In this document: positions 22,560 through 35,800 of the stretch, in pieces | Layout of the letters: every line of letters begins with the position of its first letter | Numbering within the stretch: position 1 is the stretch's first letter | Source: Ptiloglossa arizonensis | Lineage: Eukaryota > Arthropoda > Insecta > Hymenoptera > Colletidae | Length of the DNA stretch: 64,000 nucleotides | Reading direction: 5' to 3' | Assembly: GCF_051014685.1 (NCBI RefSeq) | Contig: NW_027479482.1 | Location: 51,427-115,426, forward strand | Notes under the pieces: model-generated | What the model was told of the DNA's origin: nothing | The model's input: the letters and a program-made list of their open reading frames with translations, nothing else | The model's database searches: none | Position numbers and translations under genes: made by a program

Positions 22560-25500
22560 ACGCAAAAAATTTTTCGCAATTCTGCTGCTCCAAACGCTTA
22601 ACCAGAATGGCCTAGGGAAAAAATGCATATACCGTTGTAATCGGGCGAGATTCTACTTTCAGATGCAACAGGAATTTTTGGGTTAGGTCAATCCGTTCGC
22701 GAGATATGGGAGTTTGAAGCCAAGAAATGGTTGAGAAGCCAAAAATTTTTCGCAATTCTGCTGCTCCAAACGCATAACCAGAATGGCCTAGCGAAAAAAT
22801 ACACATAGCGTTGTAATCGGGCGAGTTTCTACTTTCAGATGCAATAGGAATCTTTGGGTTAGGTCAATCCATTCGCGAGATATGGGAGTTTGAAACTAAG
22901 AAATGGTAGAGAAGAGAACAAATTTTTCGCAATTCTGCTGCTCCAAACGCTTAATCAGAATGACCTAGGGAAAAAATGCACATACCGTTGTAATCGGGCG
23001 AGTTTCAACTTTCAGATGCAATAGGAATTTTTGTGTTAGGTCAATCCGTTCGCGAGATATGGGAGTTTGAAGCTAAGAAATGGTAGAGAAGAGAACAAAT
23101 TTTTCGCAATTCTGCTGCTCCAAACACTTAACCAGAATGGCCTAGGGAAAAAATGCACATACCGTTGTAATCAGGCGAGTTTCTACTTTCAGATGCAATA
23201 GGAATTTTTGGGTTAGGTCAATCCGTTCGCGAGATATGGGAGTTTGAATCTAAGAAATGGTTGACAAGACAACAAATTTTTCGCACTTCTGCTGCTCTAA
23301 TCGCGTAACCAGAATGACCTAGGAAAAAATACACATACCGTTTTAATCGGGCGAGTTTCTACTTTCAGACGCAGCAGGAATTTTTGGGTTTGGTCAATCC
23401 GTTCGCGAGATATGGGACTTTGAAGCTAAGGAATGGTTGAGAAGGCAAAAAATTTTTCCCAATTCTGCTGCTCCAAACGCTTAACCAGATTGGCCTAGGG
23501 GAAAAAATACGCATACCGTTGTAATCGGGCGAGTTTCTACTTTCAGACGCAACAAGAATTTTTGGGTTGGGTCAATCCGGTCGCGAGATATGGGAGTTTG
23601 AAGCCAAGAAATGGTTGAGAACGCAAAAAATTTTCGCAATTCTGCTGCTCCAAACGCTTAACCAGAATGGCCTAGGGAAAAAATGCATATACCGTTGTAA
23701 TCGGGCGAGATTCTACTTTCAGATGCAATAGGAATTTTTGGGTTAGGTCAATCCGTTCGCGAGATATGGGAGTTTGAAGCCAAGAAATGGTTGAGAAGCC
23801 AAAAATTTTTCGCAATTCTGCTGCTCCAAACGCATAACCAGAATGGCCTATGGAAAAATTACACATACCGTTGTAATCGGGCGAGTTTCTACTTTCAGAT
23901 GCAATAGGAATTTTTGGGTTAGTTCAATCCGTTCGCGAGATATGGGACTTTGAAGCTAAGGAATGGTTGAGAAGGCAAAAAATTTTTCGCAATTCTGCTG
24001 CTCCAAACGCTTAACCAGATTGGCCTAGGGGAAAAATACGCATACCGTTGTAATCGGGCGAGTTTCTACTTTCAGATGCAATAGGAATTTTTGGGTTATG
24101 TCAATCCGTTCGCGAGATATGGGAGTTTGAATCTAAGAAATGGTTGACAAGACAACAAATTTTTCGCACTTCTGCTGCTCCAATCGCTTAACCAGAATGG
24201 CCTAGGAAAAAATACACATACCGTTGTAATCGGGCGTGCTTCTACTTTCAGATGCAATAGGAATTTTTGGGTTAGGTCCATCCGTTCGCGAGATATGGGA
24301 GTTTGAAGCTAAGCAATGGTTGACAAGACAACAAATTTTTCGCACTTCTGCTGCTCCAAACGCTTAACCAGAATGGCCTACGGATAAAATGCACATACCG
24401 TTGTAATCGGGCGAGATTCTACTTTCAGATGCAATAGGAATTTATGGGTTAGGTCAATCCGTTCGCGAGATATGCTACTTTGAAGCTAAGAAATGGTTGT
24501 CAAGACAACAAATTTTTCGCAATTCTGCTGCTCCAATCGCTTAACCAGAATGGCCTATGGAAAAAATGCACATACCGTTGTAATCAGGCGAGTTTCTACT
24601 TTCAGATGCAATAGGAATTTTTGGGTTAGGTCAATCCGTTCGCGAGATATGGGAGTTTGAATCTAAGAAATGGTTGACAAGACAACAAATTTTTCGCACT
24701 TCTGCTGCTCGAATCGCTTAACCAGAATGGCCTAGGAAAAAATACACATGCCGTTTTAATCGGGCGAGTTTCTACTTTCAGACGCAACAAGAATTTTTGG
24801 GTTGGGTCAATCCGGTCGCCAGATATGGGAGTTTGAAGCCAAGAAATGGTTGAGAACGCAAAAAATTTTTCGCAATTCTGCTGCTCCAAACGCTTAACCA
24901 GAATGGCCTAGGGAAAAAATGCATACACCGTTGTAATCGGGCGAGATTCTACTTTCAGATGCAACAGGAATTTTTGGGTTAGGTCAATCCGTTCGCGAGA
25001 TATGGGAGTTTGAAGCCAAGAAATGGTTGAGAAGCCAAAAATTTTTCGCAATTCTGCTGCTCCAAACGCATAACCAGAATGGCCTAGGGAAAAAATACAC
25101 ATAGCGTTGTAATCGGGCGAGTTCCTACTTTCAGATGCAATAGGAATCTTTGGGTTAGGTCAATCCGTTCGCGAGATATGGGAGTTTGAAACTAAGAAAT
25201 GGTAGAGAAGAGAACAAATTTTTCGCAATTCTGCTGCTCCAAACGCTTAATCAGAATGACCTAGGGAAAAAATGCACATACCGTTGTAATCAGGCGAGTT
25301 TCTACTTTCAGATGCAATAGGAATTTTTGGGTTAGGTCAATCCGTTCGCGAGATATGGGAGTATGAATCTAAGAAATGGTTGACAAGACAACAAATTTTT
25401 CGCACTTCTGCTGCTCCAATCGCTTAACCAGAATGGCCTATGGAAAAATTACACATACCGTTGTAATCGGGCGAGTTTCAACTTTCAGATGCAATAGGAA

Positions 25501-26339
25501 TTTTTGTGTTAGGTCAATCCGTTCGCGAGATATGGGAGTTTGAAGCTAAGAAATGGTAGAGAAGAGAACAAATTTTTCGCAATTCTGCTGCTCCAAACAC
25601 TTAACCAGAATGGCCTAGGGAAAAAATGCACATAACGTTGTAATCAGGCGAGTTTCTACTTTCAGATGCAATAGGAATTTTTGGGTTAGGTCAATCCGTT
25701 CGCGAGATATGGGAGTTTGAATCTAAGAAATGGTTGACAAGACAACAAATTTTTCGCACTTCTGCTGCTCTAATCGCTTAACCAGAATGACCTAGGAAAA
25801 AATACACATACCGTTTTAATCGGGCGAGTTTCTACTTTCAGACGCAGCAGGAATTTTTGGGTTTGGTCAATCCGTTCGCGAGATATGGGACTTTGAAGCT
25901 AAGGAATGGTTGAGAAGGCAAAAAATTTTTCGCAATTCTGCTGCTCCAAACGCTTAACCAGATTGGCCTAGGGGAAAAATACGCATACCGTTGTAATCGG
26001 GCGAGTTTCTACTTTCAGACGCAACAAGAATTTTTGGGTTGGGTCAATCCGGTCGCGAGATATGGGAGTTTGAAGCCAAGAAATGGTTGAGAACGCAAAA
26101 AATTTTTCGCAATTCTGCTGCTCCAAACGCTTAACCAGAATGGCCTAGGGAAAAAATGCATATACCGTTGTAATCGGGCGAGATTCTACTTTCAGATGCA
26201 ATAGGAATTTTTGGGTTAGGTCAATCCGTTCGCGAGATATGGGAGTTTGAAGCCAAGAAATGGTTGAGAAGCCAAAAATTTTTCGCAATTCTGCTGCTCC
26301 AAACGCATAACCAGAATGGCCTATGGAAAAATTACACAT
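22560..26339 (+). repeat. Duplicated 13-14 monomer block
   Basis: The block around 22560-23866 is repeated around 24856-26339. The left part matches at an offset of 2296 bp (TGCATATACC near 22624 and TGCATACACC near 24920; AGGAATCTTTGGG near 22846 and 25143). The right part matches at 2473 bp (GTTTCAACTTTC at 23002 and 25475). The 177 bp difference means one extra monomer in the second copy, around 25289-25465. Divergence is clearly higher than in the region I duplication, so this event is older or was followed by more conversion. Confidence 0.75.
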
Positions 26340-27225
26340 ACCGTTGTAATCGGGCGAGTTTCTACTTTCAGATGCAATAGGAATTTATGGGTTAGGTCAA
26401 TCCGTTCGCGAGATATGCTACTTTGAAGCTAAGAAATGGTTGACAAGACAACAAATTTTTCGCACTTCTGCTGCTCCAATCGCTTAACCAGGATGGCCTA
26501 TGGAAAAATTACACATACCGTTGTAATCGGGCGAGTTTCTACTTTCAGATGCAATAGGAATTTTTGGGTTAGTTCAATCCGTTCGCGAGATATGGGACTT
26601 TGAAGCTAAGGAATGGTTGAGAAGGCAAAAAATTTTTCGCAATTCTGCTGCTCCAAACGCTTAACCAGATTGGCTTAGGGGAAAAATACGCATACCGTTG
26701 TAATCGGGCGAGTTTCTACTTTCAAATGCAATAGGAATTTTTGGGTTATGTCAATCCGTTAGCGAGATATGGGAGTTTGAATCTAAGAAATGGTTGACAA
26801 GACAACAAATTTTTCGCACTTCTGCTGCTGCAATCGCTTAACCAGAATGACCTAGGAAAAAGTACGCATACCGTTGTAATGGGGCGCGTTTCTACTTTCA
26901 GATGCAATAGGAATTTTTGGGTTTGGTCAATCCGTTCGCGAGATATGGGACTATGAAGCGAAGAAATGGTTGAGAAGACAACAAATTTCTCGCACTTCTG
27001 CTGCTCCAATCGCTTAACCAGAATGACCTAGGGGAAAAACACACATACCGTTGTAATCGGGCGAGTTTCTACTTTCAAATGCAATAGGAATTCTTGGGTT
27101 ATGTCAATCCGTTAGCGAGATATGGGAGTTTGAATCTAAGAAATGGTTGACAAGACAACAAATTTCTCGCACTTCTGCTGCTCCAATCGCTTAACCAGAA
27201 TGACCTAGGGGAAAAACACACATAC

Positions 27226-30200
27226 CGTTGTAATCGGGCGAGTTTCTACTTTCAGATGCAATAGGAATTTTTGGGTTAGGTCCATCCGTTCGCGAGATAT
27301 GGGTGTTTGAAGCTAAGAAATGGTTGACAAGACAACAAATTTTTCGCACTTCTGCTGCTCCAATCGCTTAACCAGAATGACCTGGGGAAGAAGTACACAT
27401 ACCGTTGTAATCGGTCGAGTATCTACTTTCAGACGCAACAAGAATTTTTGGGTTGGGTCAATCCGTTCGCGAGATATGGGAGTATGAAGCCAAGAAATGG
27501 TTGAGAACGCAAAAAATTTTTCGCAATTCTGCTGGTCCAAACGCTTAACCAGAATGGCCTAGGGAAAAAATGCACATACCGTTGTAATCAGGCGAGTTTC
27601 TACTTCCAGATGCAATAGGAATTTTTGGGTTAGGTCAATCCGTTCGCGAGATATGGGAGTTTGAATCTAAGAAATGGTTGACAAGACAACAAATTTTTCG
27701 CACTTCTGCTGCTCCAATCGCTTAACCAGAATGGCCTAGGAAAAAATACACATACCGTTGTAATCGGGCGAGTTTCTACTTTCAGATGCAATTGGAATTT
27801 TTGGGTTAGGTCCATCCGTTCGCGAGATATGGGACTTTGAAGCTAAGGAATGGTTGAGAAGGCAAAAAATTTTTCGCAATTCTGCTGCTCCAAACGCTTA
27901 ACCAGATTGGCCTAGGGAAAAAATACGCACACCGTTGTAATCGGGCGAGTTTCTACTTTCAGATGCAATAGGAATTTTTGGGTTAGGTCAATCCGTTCGC
28001 GAGATATGGGAGTTTAAAGCTAAGAAATGGTTGAGAAGAGAATAAATTTTTCGCAATTCTGCTGCTCCAAACGCTTAACCAGAATTGCCTAGGGAAAAAA
28101 TGCACATACCGTTGTAATCGGGCGAGTTTCTACTTTCAGATGCAATAGGAATTTTTGGGTTAGGTCAATCCGTTCGCGAGATATGGGGTTTGAAACTAAG
28201 AAATGGTAGAGAAGAGAACAAATTTTTCGCCATTCTGCTGCTCCAAACGCTTAACCAGAATGGCCTAGGGAAAAAATACACATACCGTTGTAATCGGGCG
28301 AGCTTCTACTTTCAGATGCAATAGGAATTTATGGGTTAGGTCAATCCGTTCGCGAGATATGCTACTTTGAAGCTAAGAAATGGTTGACAAGACAACAAAT
28401 TTTTCGCACTTCTGCTGCTCCAATCGCTTAACCAGAATGGTCTATGGAAAAATTACACATACCGTTGTAATCGGGCGAGTTTCTACTTTCAGATGCAATA
28501 GGAATTTTTGGATTAGTTCAATCCGTACGCGAGATATGGGACTTTGAAGCTAAGAAATGGTTGAGAAGAGAATAAATTTTTCGCAAATCTGCTGCTCCAA
28601 ACGCTTAACCAGAATGGCCTAGGAGAAAAACACACGTACCGTTGTAATCGGGCGTGCTTCTACTTTCAGATGCAATAGGAATTTTTGGGTTAGGTCAATC
28701 CGTTCGCGAGATATGGAAGTTTGAAGCTAAGGAATGGTTGAGAAGGCAAAAAATTTTTCGCAATTCTGCTGCTCCAAACGCTTAACCAGATTGGCCTAGG
28801 GGAAAAATACGCATACCGTTGTAATCGGGCGAGTTTCTACTTTCAGACGCAACAAGAATTTTTGGGTTGGGTCAATCCGGACGCGAGATATGGGAGTTTG
28901 AAGCTAAGAAATGGTTGAGAAGAGAATAAAGTTTTCGCAATTCTGCTGCTCCAAACGCTTAACCAGAATGGCCTAGGGGAAAAACACACGTACCGTTGTA
29001 ATCGGGCGTACTTCTACTTTCAGATGCAATAGGAATTTTAGGGTTAGGTCCATCCGTTCGCGAGATATGGGAGTTTGAAGCAAAGCAATGGTTGACAAGA
29101 CAACAAATTTTTCGCACTTCTGCTGCTCCAAACGCTTAACCAGAATGGCCCACGGAAAAAATGCACATACCGTTGTAATCGGGCGAGTTTCTACTTTCAG
29201 ATGCAATAGCAATTTTTGGGTTAGGTCAATCCGTCCGCAAGATAAGGGAGTTTGAAACCATGAAATGGTTGAGAAGGCCAGAAATTTTTCGCACTTCTGC
29301 TGCTCCACACGCTTAACCAGAATGGCCTACGGGAAAAATACACATACCGTTGTAATCGGGCGAGTTTCTACTTTCAGATGCAATAGGAATTTTTGGGTTA
29401 AGTCAATCCGTTCGCGAGATATGGGAGTTTGAAGTCAAGAAATGGTTGAGAAGTTAAAAAATTTTTCCCAATTCTGCTGCTCCAAACGCTTAATCAGAAT
29501 GCCATAGGGAAAAAATACACATACCGTTGTAATCGGGCGTACTTCTACTTTCAGATGCAATAGGAATTTTTGGGTTAGGTCAATCCGTTCGCGAGATATG
29601 GGAGTTTGAAGCCAAGAAATGGTTGAGAAGAGAACAAATTTTTCGCACTTCTGCTGCTCCAATCGCTTAACCAGAATGGCCTAGGAAAAAGTACGCATAC
29701 CGTTGTAATGGGGCGCGTTTCTACTTTCAGATGCAATAGGAATTTTTGGGTTTGGTCAATCCGTTCGCGAGATATGGGACTATGAAACGAAGAAATGGTT
29801 GAGAAGACAACAAATTTCTCGCACTTCTGCTGCTCCAATCGCTTAACCAGAATGGCCTAGGAGAAAATACACATACCGTTGTAATCGGGCGAGTTTCTAC
29901 TTTCAGATGCAATAGGAATTTTTGGGTTAGGTCCATCCGTTCGCGAGATATGGGACTTTGAAGCTAAGGAATGGTTGAGAAGGCAAAAAAATTTTCGCAA
30001 TTCTGCTGCTCCAAACGCCTAACCAGATTGGCCTAGGGAAAAAATACGCACACCGTTGTAATCGGGCGAGTTTCTACTTTCAGATGCAATAGGAATTTTT
30101 GGGTTAGGTCAATCCGTTCGCGAGATATGGGAGTTTAAAGCTAAGAAATGGTTGAGAAGAGAATAAATTTTTCGCAATTCTGCTGCTCCAAACGCTTAAC

Positions 30201-32879
30201 CAGAATGGCCTAGGGAAAAAATGCACATACCGTTGTAATCGGGCGAGTTTCTACTTTCAGATGCAATAGGAATTTTTGGGTTAGGTCAATCCGTTCGCGA
30301 GATATGGGGGTTTGAAACTAAGAAATGGTAGAGAAGAGAACAAATTTTTCGCAATTCTGCTGCTCCAAACGCTTAACCAGAATGGCCTAGAGAAAAAATA
30401 CACATACCGTTGTAATCGGGCGAGCTTCTACTTTCAGATGCAATAGGAATTTATGGGTTAGGTCAATCCGTTCGCGAGATATGCTACTTTGAAGCTAAGA
30501 AATGGTTGACAAGACAACAAATTTTTCGCACTTCTGCTGCTCCAATCGCTTAACCAGAATGGCCTAGGAAAAAATACACATACCGTTGTAATCGGGCGAG
30601 TTTCTACTTTCAGATGCAATAGGAATTTTTGGGTTAGGTCAATCCGTTCGCGAGATATGGGAGTTTTAAGCTAAGAAATGGTTGAGAAGAGAATAAATTT
30701 TTCGCAATTCTGCTGCTCCAAACGCTTAACCAGAATGGCCTAGGGAAAAAATGCACATACCGTTGTAATCGGGCGAGTTTCTACTTTCAGATGCAATAGG
30801 AATTTTTGGGTTAGGTCAATCCGTTCGCGAGATATGGGGGTTTGAAACTAAGAAATGGTAGAGAAGAGAACAAATTTTTCGCAATTCTGCTGCTCCAAAC
30901 GCTTAACCAGAATGGCCTAGGGAAAAAATACACATACCGTTGTAATCGGGCGAGCTTCTACTTTCAGATGCAATATGAATTTATGGGTTAGGTCAATCCG
31001 TTCGCGAGATATGCTACTTTGAAGCTAAGAAATGGTTGACAAGACAACAAATTTTTCGCACTTCTGCTGCTCCAATCGCTTAACCAGAATGGCCTAGGAA
31101 AAAATACACATACCGTTTTAATCGGGCGAGTTTCTACTTTTAGACGCAGCAGGAATTTTTGGGTTTGGTTAATCCGTTCGCGAGATATGGGACTTTGAAG
31201 CTAAGGAATGGTTGAGAAGGCAAAAAATTTTTCGCAATTCTGCTGCTCCCAACGCTTAACCAGATTGGCCTAGGGGAAAAATACGCATACCGTTGTAATC
31301 GGGCGAGTTTCTACTTTCAGACGCAACAAGAATTTTTGGGTTGTGTCAATCCGGTCGCGAGATATGGGAGTTTGAAGCCAAGAAATGGTTGAGAACGCAA
31401 AAAATTTTTCGCAATTCTGCTGCTCCAAACGCTTAACCAGAATGGCCTAGGGAAAAAATGCACATACCGTTGTAATCGGGCGAGATTCTACTTTCAGATG
31501 CAATAGGAATTTTTGGGTTAGGTCAATCCGTTCGCGAGATATGGGACTTTGAAGCTAAGGAATGGTTGAGAAGCCAAAAATTTTTCGCAATTCTGCTGCT
31601 CCAAACGCATAACCAGAATGGCCTAGGGAAAAAATACACATACCGTTGTAATCGGGCGAGTTTCTACTTTCAGACGCAGCAGGAATTTTTGGGTTTGGTC
31701 TATCCGTTCGCGAGATATGGGACTATGAAGCGAAGAAATGGTTGAGAAGACAACAAGTTTTTCGCACTTCTGCTGCTCCAATTGCTTAAACAGAATGACC
31801 TAGGGGAAAAACACACATACCGTTGTAATCGGGCGTGCTTCTACTTTCAGATGCAATAGGAATCTTTGGGTTAGGTCAATCCGTTCGCGAGATATGGGAG
31901 TTTGAAACTAAGAAATGGTAGAGAAGAGAACAAATTTTTCGCAATTCTGCTGCTCCAAACGCTTAACCAGAATGGCCTAGGGAAAAAATACACATACCGT
32001 TGTAATCGGGCGAGCTTCTACTTTCAGATGCAATAGGAATTTATGGGTTAGGTCAATCCGTTCGCGAGATATGCTACTTTGAAGCTAAGAAATGGTTGAC
32101 AAGACAACAAATTTTTCGCACTTCTGCTGCTCCAATCGCTTAACCAGAATGGCCTAGGAAAAAATACACATACCGTTTTAATCGGGCGAGTTTCTACTTT
32201 TAGACGCAGCAGGAGTTTTTGGGTTTGGTTAATCCGTTCGCGAGATATGGGAGTTTGAATCTAAGGAATGGTTGACAAGACAACAAATTTTTCGCACTTC
32301 TGCTGCTGCAATCGCTTAACCAGAATGACCTAGGAAAAAGTACGCATACCGTTGTAATTGGGCGCGTTTCTACTTTCAGATGCAATAGGAATTTTTGGGT
32401 TTGGTCAATCCGTTCGCGAGATATGGGACTATGAAGCGAAGAAATGGTTGAGAAGACAACAAATTTCTCGCACTTCTGCTGCTCCAATCGCTTAACCAGA
32501 ATGACCTAGGGGAAAAACACACATACCGTTGTAATCGGGCGTGCTTCTACTTTCAAATGCAATAGGAATTTTTGGGTTAGGTCAATCCGTTCGCGAGATA
32601 TGGGAGTTTGAAGCTAAGAATTGGTAGAGAAGAGAACAAATTTTTCGCAATTCTGCTGCTCCAAACGCTTAATCAGAATGACCTAGGGAAAAAATGCACA
32701 TACCGTTGTAATCAGGCGAGTTTCTACTTTCAGATGCAATAGGAATTTTTGGGTTAGGTCAATCCGTTCGCGAGATATGGGAGTATGAATCTAAGAAATG
32801 GTTGACAAGACAACAAATTTTTCGCACTTCTGCTGCTCCAATCGCTTAACCAGAATGGCCTAGGAAAAAATACACATAC
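27226..32879 (+). repeat. Long HOR copy A (5654 bp, 32 monomers)
   Basis: The first monomer carries the rare ATATGGGTGTTTG (GGGTGT at 27301), which returns at 32955 and 38785. Later landmarks shared with copies B and C are CCGGACGCG (28879), TTTAGGGTTAGG (29037), GAAGTCAAG with GAAGTTAAAAAA (about 29431-29460), TAATGGGGCGCG (29708) and CGTTTTAATC with TTTTAGACGCAG (31114, 32174). Copy A has about four monomers around 28.1-28.7 kb that copy B lacks. Confidence 0.85.
28178..28200 (+). other. Core deletion variant ATATGGGGTTTGAAAC
   Basis: The usual ATATGGGAGTTTGAAAC has lost one base here, removing the A after GGG. A related form ATATGGGGGTTTG is found near 30304, 30834 and 43551, and the same short form recurs near 39137 in HOR copy C. 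It is a rare example of length change outside the terminal A-run, and it shifts the 59-codon phase of neighbouring monomers. Confidence 0.7.
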
Positions 32880-35800
32880 CGTTGTAATCGGGCGAGTTTC
32901 TACTTTCAGATGCAATAGGAATTTTTGGGTTAGGTCCATCCGTTCGCGAGATATGGGTGTTTGAAGCTAAGAAATGGTTGACAAGACAACAAATTTTTCG
33001 CACTTCTGCTGCTCCAATCGCTTAACCAGAATGACCTGGGGAAGAAGTACACATACCGTTGTAATCGGGCGAGTTTCTACTTTCAGACGCAACAAGAATT
33101 TTTGGGTTGGGTCAATCCGGTCGCGAGATATGGGAGTATGAAGCCAAGAAATGGTTGAGAACGCAAAAAATTTTTCGCAATTCTGCTGGTCCAAACGCTT
33201 AACCAGAATGGCCTAGGGAAAAAATGCACATACCGTTGTAATCAGGCGAGTTTCTACTTCCAGATGCAATAGGAATTTTTGGGTTAGGTCAATCCGTTCG
33301 CGAGATATGGGAGTTTGAATCTAAGAAATGGTTGACAAGACAACAAATTTTTCGCACTTCTGCTGCTCCAATCGCTTAACCAGAATGGCCTAGGAAAAAA
33401 TACACATACCGTTGTAATCGGGCGAGTTTCTACTTTCAGATGCAATCGGAATTTTTGGGTTAGGTCCATCCGTTCGCGAGATATGGGACTTTGAAGCTAA
33501 GGAATGGTTGAGAAGGCAAAAAATTTTTCGCAATTCTGCTGCTCCAAACGCTTAACCAGATTGGCCTAGGGAAAAAATACGCACACCGTTTTAATCGGGC
33601 GAGTTTCTACTTTCAGATGCAATAGGAATTTTTGGGTTAGGTCAATCCGTTCGCGAGATATGGGAGTTTGAAGCTAAGGAATGGTTGAGAAGGCAAAAAA
33701 TTTTTCGCAATTCTGCTGCTCCAAACGCTTAACCAGATTGGCCTAGGGGAAAAATACGCATACCGTTGTAATCGGGCGAGTTTCTACTTTCAGACGCAAC
33801 AAGAATTTTTGGGTTGGGTCAATCCGGACGCGAGATATGGGAGTTTGAAGCTAAGAAATGGTTGAGAAGAGAATAAAGTTTTCGCAATTCTGCTGCTCCA
33901 AACGCTTAACCAGAATGGCCTAGGGGAAAAACACACGTACCGTTGTAATCGGGCGTACTTCTACTTTCAGATGCAATAGGAATTTTAGGGTTAGGTCCAT
34001 CCGTTCGCGAGATATGGGAGTTTGAAGCAAAGCAATGGTTGACAAGACAACAAATTTTTCGCACTTCTGCTGCTCCAAACGCTTAACCAGAATGGCCCAC
34101 GGAAAAAATGCACATACCGTTGTAATCGGGCGAGTTTCTACTTTCAGATGCAATAGCAATTTTTGGGTTAGGTCAATCCGTCCGCAAGATAAGGGAGTTT
34201 GAAACCATGAAATGGTTGAGAAGGCCAGAAATTTTTCGCACTTCTGCTGCTCCACACGCTTAACCAGAATGGCCTAGGGGAAAGATACACATACCGTTGT
34301 AATCGGGCGAGTTTCTACTTTCAGATGCAATAGGAATTTTTGGGTTAAGTCAATCCGTTCGCGAGATATGGGAGTTTGAAGTCAAGAAATGGTTGAGAAG
34401 TTAAAAAATTTTTCCCAATTCTGCTGCTCCAAACGCTTAATCAGAATGCCATAGGGAAAAAATACACATACCGTTGTATTCGGGCGAGTTTCTACTTTCA
34501 GATGCAATAGGAATTTTTGGGTTAGGTCATTCCGTTCGCGAGATATGGGAGTATGAATCTAAGAAATGGTTGACAAGACAACAAATTTTTCGCACTTCTG
34601 CTGCTCCAATCGCTTAACCAGAATGGCCTAGGAAAAAGTACGCATACCGTTGTAATGGGGCGCGTTTCTACTTTCAGATGCAATAGGAATTTTTGGGTTT
34701 GGTCAATCCGTTCGCGAGATATGGTACTATGAAGCGAAGAAATGGTTGAGAAGACAACAAATTTCTCGCACTTCTGCTGCTCCAATCGCTTAACCAGAAT
34801 GACCTAGGGGAAAAACACACATACCGTTGTAATCGGGCGTGCTTCTACTTTCAGATGCAATAGGAATTTTTGGGTTAGGTCAATCCGTTCGCGAGATATG
34901 GGAGTTTGAAGCTAAGAATTGGTAGAGAAGAGAACAAATTTTTCGCAATTCTGCTGCTCCAAACGCTTAATCAGAATGACCTAGGGAAAAAATGCACATA
35001 CCGTTGTAGTCAGGCGAGTTTCTACTTTCAGATGCAATAGGAATTTTTGGGTTAGGTCAATCCGTTCGCGAGATATGGGAGTATGAATCTAAGAAATGGT
35101 TGACAAGACAACAAATTTTTCGCACTTCTGCTGCTCCAATCGCTTAACCAGAATGGCCTAGGAGAAAATACACATACCGTTGTAATCGGGCGAGTTTCTA
35201 CTTTCAGATGCAATAGGAATTTTTGGGTTAGGTCAATCCGTTCGCGAGATATGGGAGTTTGAAGCCAAGAAATGGTTGAGAAGAGAACAAATTTTTCGCA
35301 CTTCTGCTGCTCCAATCGCTTAACCAGAATGGCCTAGGAAAAAGTACGCATACCGTTGTAATGGGGCGCGTTTCTACTTTCAGATGCAATAGGAATTTTT
35401 GGGTTTGGTCAATCCGTTCGCGAGATATGGGACTATGAAGCGAAGAAATGGTTGAGAAGACAACAAATTTCTCGCACTTCTGCTGCTCCAATCGCTTAAC
35501 CAGAATGGCCTAGGAGAAAATACACATACCGTTGTAATCGGGCGAGTTTCTACTTTCAGATGCAATAGGAATTTTTGGGTTAGGTCCATCCGTTCGCGAG
35601 ATATGGGACTTTGAAGCTAAGGAATGGTTGAGAAGGCAAAAAATTTTTCGCAATTCTGCTGCTCCAAACGCCTAACCAGATTGGCCTAGGGAAAAAATAC
35701 GCACACCGTTGTAATCGGGCGAGTTTCTACTTTCAGATGCAATAGGAATTTTTGGGTTAGGTCAGTCCGTTCGCGAGATATGGGAGTTTAAAGCTAAGAA

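Larger units (their letters stand above)
16618..27225 (+). repeat. Heterogeneous satellite zone without a long regular HOR
   Basis: All of this is the same satellite, but neighbouring monomers are more varied and indels are more frequent, for example CCTAGGAAATATAC near 20140, GGTTAATTC near 17030, and CATAACC replacing CTTAACC in monomers near 19770 and 21358. Only local duplications of 3 to 14 monomers were found, listed separately. Nothing other than satellite was seen. Confidence 0.85.
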